Origin: Pseudomonadota bacterium
Lineage (GTDB): Bacteria; Pseudomonadota; Gammaproteobacteria; Burkholderiales; Burkholderiaceae_C
Reading direction: 5' to 3'
Length of the DNA stretch: 5,195 nt
NCBI GenBank assembly: GCA_030918015.1
Contig: JAUPTP010000215.1
Span: 1-5,195 of the forward strand
Made by a program: the position numbers and the translations under genes. The notes beneath the pieces were generated by a model. It did no database searches, was not told the origin of the DNA, and worked only from the letters and a program-made list of their open reading frames with translations. Positions 1-5,195 of this stretch are shown here, piece after piece (within the stretch, counting starts at the first letter, position 1; every line of letters starts with the position of its first letter).

Positions 1-2278
<2,278 letters not shown>

Positions 2279-2282
<4 letters not shown>

Positions 2283-4222
2283 GGCAGAGGGGGGGAGATC
2301 GTGTCGGATTCGGTCGGAGGCAGCGGCAGGCGCAGCGTAAAGCATGCGCCCCCTTCGGGTCGGTTGCTCGCCTCGAGCTCGCCGTGGAACTCGCGCACGA
2401 TGTCGCGCGAGATCGCCAGGCCCAGCCCCAGGCCCACGCCGACCTCCTTGGTCGTGAAGAAGGGCTCGAACAGGCGCGCGCGCACCGCCTCGGGCACACC
2501 GGGGCCGCTGTCGGCGACATCGAGCCGCAGCGGCGGCTCCTGGGCCTCGTCGCGGTGCACCGAGATCGTGAGCACCCGCTCAGGCGTGTCCTTCATCGCG
2601 TCGGCGGCGTTGCCGATCAGGTTGATCAGCACCTGCTCGAGCCGGTTCGGATCGCACCAGGCCACCGCCTGGCCGGGCCGGCACAGGTTGCGCACCACGA
2701 CGCCCTCGCGGCGCAGGCGCTGGTCGTAGAGGAAGAGCGCGTTGGCCACCGCATGGGCCACGTCGGTGGCCGCCGGCACCGCCGCCGACTTGCGCGCGAA
2801 GCCCTTGAGCGGCTGGATGATCTGGCCCATCTGGTCGGCCAGCCGGGTGATGATGCCCAGGTTGCCGGCCACCGCCTTCTGGTCGCCGCGACGCTGGAAC
2901 TCGACCGCATTGCCCGCCAGCGTGCGGATCGCCCCCAGCGGCTGCGCCAGCTCGTGGGTGATGCCGGTGGCGAGCTGGCCGAGTGCGGCCATCTTGCCGG
3001 CATGCACCAGCTCGTCCTGCGCCGAGCGCAGCGTCTTCTCGGCCTGCTCGCGCTCGCCGATCTCGCGGCGCAGCCGCGCGTTGGTGTCGGTCAGCGCGCG
3101 GGTGCGCCGCGCCACCTTGTGCTCGAGCTCGGCATTGGCGCGCTCGAGCAGCTGCTTGGCCTCGAGCTTCTCGCGCATGCTGCGCTGGCGCTGGTTCAGG
3201 AACAGCGCCAGCAGCAGCACGAAGCCGGCGGCCACCGCCGAGAGCATGCTGTGCAGCACCGCCTGGTTGCGCACCATGCGCAGGTCCGGGAAGATCATCA
3301 GCCGCCAGTCCATGCCGTCGAGCGTGCGCCCCAGCACCAGGGTGCTGGAGCGGTTCGGGCGCAGGCCGTCCTCGGGCGGCAGCGCGCCCGGCGGCAGCAC
3401 GCCCTCCACCTCCTCGCCGTCCTCGCCCATGCCCAGGCGCACCGGCAGCGGGAAGCGCGGCAGCGCATGCTCGTCATAGAGCCGCGTGATCTGCAGATCC
3501 ACCCGCTGGTCCAGCGTCAGCTCGGACAGCCGGGTGTAGCGCCACTCCGGCCGCGACGACAGGATGACGACGCCGTTGGTGTCGGCCAGGAGCGCGGGCG
3601 CGCCCAGCATCTCCCAGGTCTGCTCGATCGGCTCCAGGCTGATCTTGATCGTCGCCACGCCCAGGATGCGCGCACCGTCGCGGATCGGGTGCGAGACGAA
3701 GTAGCCCGGCTGGTGGGTGCGCGCACCGATGGCGAAATGCCGCCCCACCTGGCCCGACAGCGCCTCCTGGAAGTAGGGGCGGAAGGACATGTCCTCGCCG
3801 AGCTGGCTGTCGTCGCCGAGCTCGTCGCTGCTGCTGGCCACGACGATGCCGCGCTCGTCGAGCACGAACACCGCCAGGCTGCCCAGGTGGGCATTGAGCC
3901 GGCGCAGGTAGCTGTTGGCCGCGCTCACCCGCAGCGCATGGTGCGGCTCCAGCAGCAGCGCCTGGATCTCGCGGTTGAGCTGGATCGTCGCCGGAATGTG
4001 CTCCAGGCGCTTGATCATCACCTGCACCGCCGAGGCAAACAGGTCCAGGCGGTGGTTGGCGTCCTCGCGCATCAGCGCCATGCCGTGGCGCTCGCTGACC
4101 AGAAAGCCCGCCCAGCCCGAGAAGGCCACGGCGGCAAAGGCCAGGATCAGGACAGCCACCTGGCGCAGCGCCGGCCACAGCGGCCGGCGCGGTCCGAACA
4201 GGCGGGAAGGCGAGGCGTTCAA
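2279..4222 (-). CDS. DctB-like membrane sensor histidine kinase (AauS-like by context)
   Basis: A 647-residue inner-membrane sensor, close to the usual DctB length. Transmembrane helices at about 21-42 and 322-342 enclose a periplasmic sensor region (43-321) of double-Cache type, with the DctB-like landmarks SFRPYFQEALSG (146-157), GARTHQPGYFVSHPI (166-180) and GVATIKISLEPIE (188-200). A coiled-coil linker (about 345-405) leads to the catalytic core: H-box GKMAALGQLATGITHELAQP with His423, N-box LINLIGNAADAM with Asn538, G1 DSGPG (571-575), F-box LFEPFFTTK and G2 GVGLGLGLA. It should autophosphorylate at His423 and pass the phosphate to the regulator encoded next. The start is a TTG with no evident Shine-Dalgarno site; it is the first usable start in the frame and gives a sensible basic N-terminus before helix 1, whereas the next ATG (residue 48) would lose helix 1. 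The family's known ligands are C4-dicarboxylates, but linkage to a glutamate/aspartate transporter makes acidic amino acids a likely signal. An acidic/proline loop (about 265-290) in the sensor domain looks like an insertion. Confidence 0.94.
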
Positions 4223-4259
4223 GCGCGCGGCGTCCGGGCGGACACAGGTCCCGGGGACG
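4223..4259 (-). other. Spacer between gltL and the sensor kinase gene, with weak hairpin potential
   Basis: This 37-bp gap is the longest non-coding break between gltL and the regulatory genes. In the minus-strand RNA, CGTCC (4259-4255) can pair with GGACG (4235-4231), and within it GGAC (4251-4248) with GTCC (4243-4240) around a CUGU loop. No U-run follows, so it is not a standard terminator. It may lower or process the message between transporter and regulator, or mean nothing. I see no promoter here. Confidence 0.25.
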
Positions 4260-4994
<735 letters not shown>

Positions 4995-5002
4995 GATGGG
5001 AG

Positions 5003-5007
5003 TCCTC
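5003..5007 (-). promoter_or_regulatory. gltL: Ribosome binding site for the GTG start of gltL
   Basis: On the minus strand GAGGA lies eight bases before the GTG at 4994. It supports this start, which also gives the family's usual N-terminus ([12 protein letters not shown]). Confidence 0.75.
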
Positions 5008-5014
5008 GATCAGG

Positions 5015-5045
5015 AATTCAGCGAATTTCAGCTAATTCAGCGAAT
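5015..5045. repeat. Short tandem repeat over the gltK stop codon
   Basis: Three near-copies of a 9-10 base unit lie in a row: AATTCAGCG (5015-5023), AATTTCAGCT (5024-5033) and AATTCAGCG (5034-5042) followed by AAT. The outer copies share 12 identical bases (5015-5026 and 5034-5045). The right-hand copy holds the last codons and stop of the permease gene, so the array looks like a small slippage duplication of that gene's end, leaving extra stop codons in the gltK-gltL gap. Confidence 0.6.
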
Positions 5046-5195
5046 GATGGCGATCTTCTTCTGCAGGTGCTTGACCAGCATCGACAGCGAGAAGCAGATG
5101 GCGAAATAGACCAGGGCCGCGACGATGTAGGTCTCGACCGGGCGGTTGAAGTTCTTGCCGGCGATCTCGAAGCCCTTGAGCATGTCATAGGCGCC
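5037..5195 (-). CDS. gltK: Glutamate/aspartate ABC transporter permease, C-terminal fragment
   Basis: Only the last 52 residues are present; the gene starts beyond the right edge. The visible part runs from GAYDMLKGFEIAGKNFNRPV through one hydrophobic helix (about fragment residues 23-41, ETYIVAALVYFAICFSLSML) to the basic end HLQKKIAIIR. This is the usual end of HisM/GltJ/GltK-type amino acid permeases: an outer-face segment with NxNRPVE, the last membrane helix, then a short positive cytoplasmic tail. It lies 42 bp before gltL on the same strand, the place of gltK in gltIJKL operons, so I name it gltK; the fragment alone could not separate GltK from GltJ. It should form half of the membrane channel with its partner permease, whose gene, together with the binding protein gene and the operon promoter, is probably further right. 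Confidence 0.88.
   Translation of the reverse strand, partial: GAYDMLKGFEIAGKNFNRPVETYIVAALVYFAICFSLSMLVKHLQKKIAIIR

Noticed and set aside
2283..2345. A longer response regulator starting at 2345
   Set aside because: The extra 21 residues precede a normal receiver start and would lie fully within the kinase gene; the ATGA-overlap start is the usual arrangement.
4223..4259. Rho-independent terminator after gltL
   Set aside because: Pairing is short and broken and there is no T-run after it on the minus strand, so read-through into the kinase gene is expected.

Overview
The window is very GC-rich (roughly two thirds G+C or more by eye), almost fully coding, and carries proteins typical of Proteobacteria. 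The mix of an AcrR-type regulator, a GltJKL-type acidic amino acid transporter and a DctB/DctD-like two-component pair, with GC-saturated third codon positions, points to a betaproteobacterium, probably Burkholderiales. That placement is an inference from style, not from a marker gene.

Layout, left to right. Bases 1-170 hold the 5' end of a leftward gene for a lipoprotein with the look of an RND-efflux periplasmic adaptor (AcrA/MexA type). Bases 171-316 are a divergent control region with a near-palindromic 24-bp site that closely resembles the Escherichia coli AcrR operator. Bases 317-961 encode a rightward TetR/AcrR-family repressor starting at GTG. From 918 to the right end everything is on the minus strand and reads as one operon, transcribed right to left: the 3' end of a glutamate/aspartate ABC permease (gltK-like, 5037-5195), its ATPase (gltL, 4260-4994), a DctB-like membrane sensor histidine kinase (2279-4222) and a sigma-54-dependent, NtrC-family response regulator (918-2282). 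The kinase and regulator genes overlap by 4 bp (ATGA). The regulator gene's 3' end overlaps the 3' end of the repressor gene by 44 bp.

How the genes work together. The left part is a classic divergent repressor/efflux-pump module: the repressor should bind the palindrome between the two genes, silence the pump operon (and probably itself), and let go when it binds a drug or other hydrophobic ligand. The right part is an acidic amino acid uptake operon joined to its likely regulator pair. The kinase and regulator look like DctB/DctD (C4-dicarboxylate sensing), but their place directly behind gltL recalls the AauS/AauR system that controls glutamate/aspartate uptake in Pseudomonas. Glutamate or aspartate is therefore a better guess for the signal than succinate. 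The operon's own promoter, where the regulator would act, lies beyond the right edge.

I found no mobile element, RNA gene, CRISPR array or clearly novel system. The main points of interest are the conserved operator, the transporter/two-component linkage, the convergent gene overlap with no room for a terminator, and unusual start contexts (GTG, TTG and an SD-less coupled ATG).
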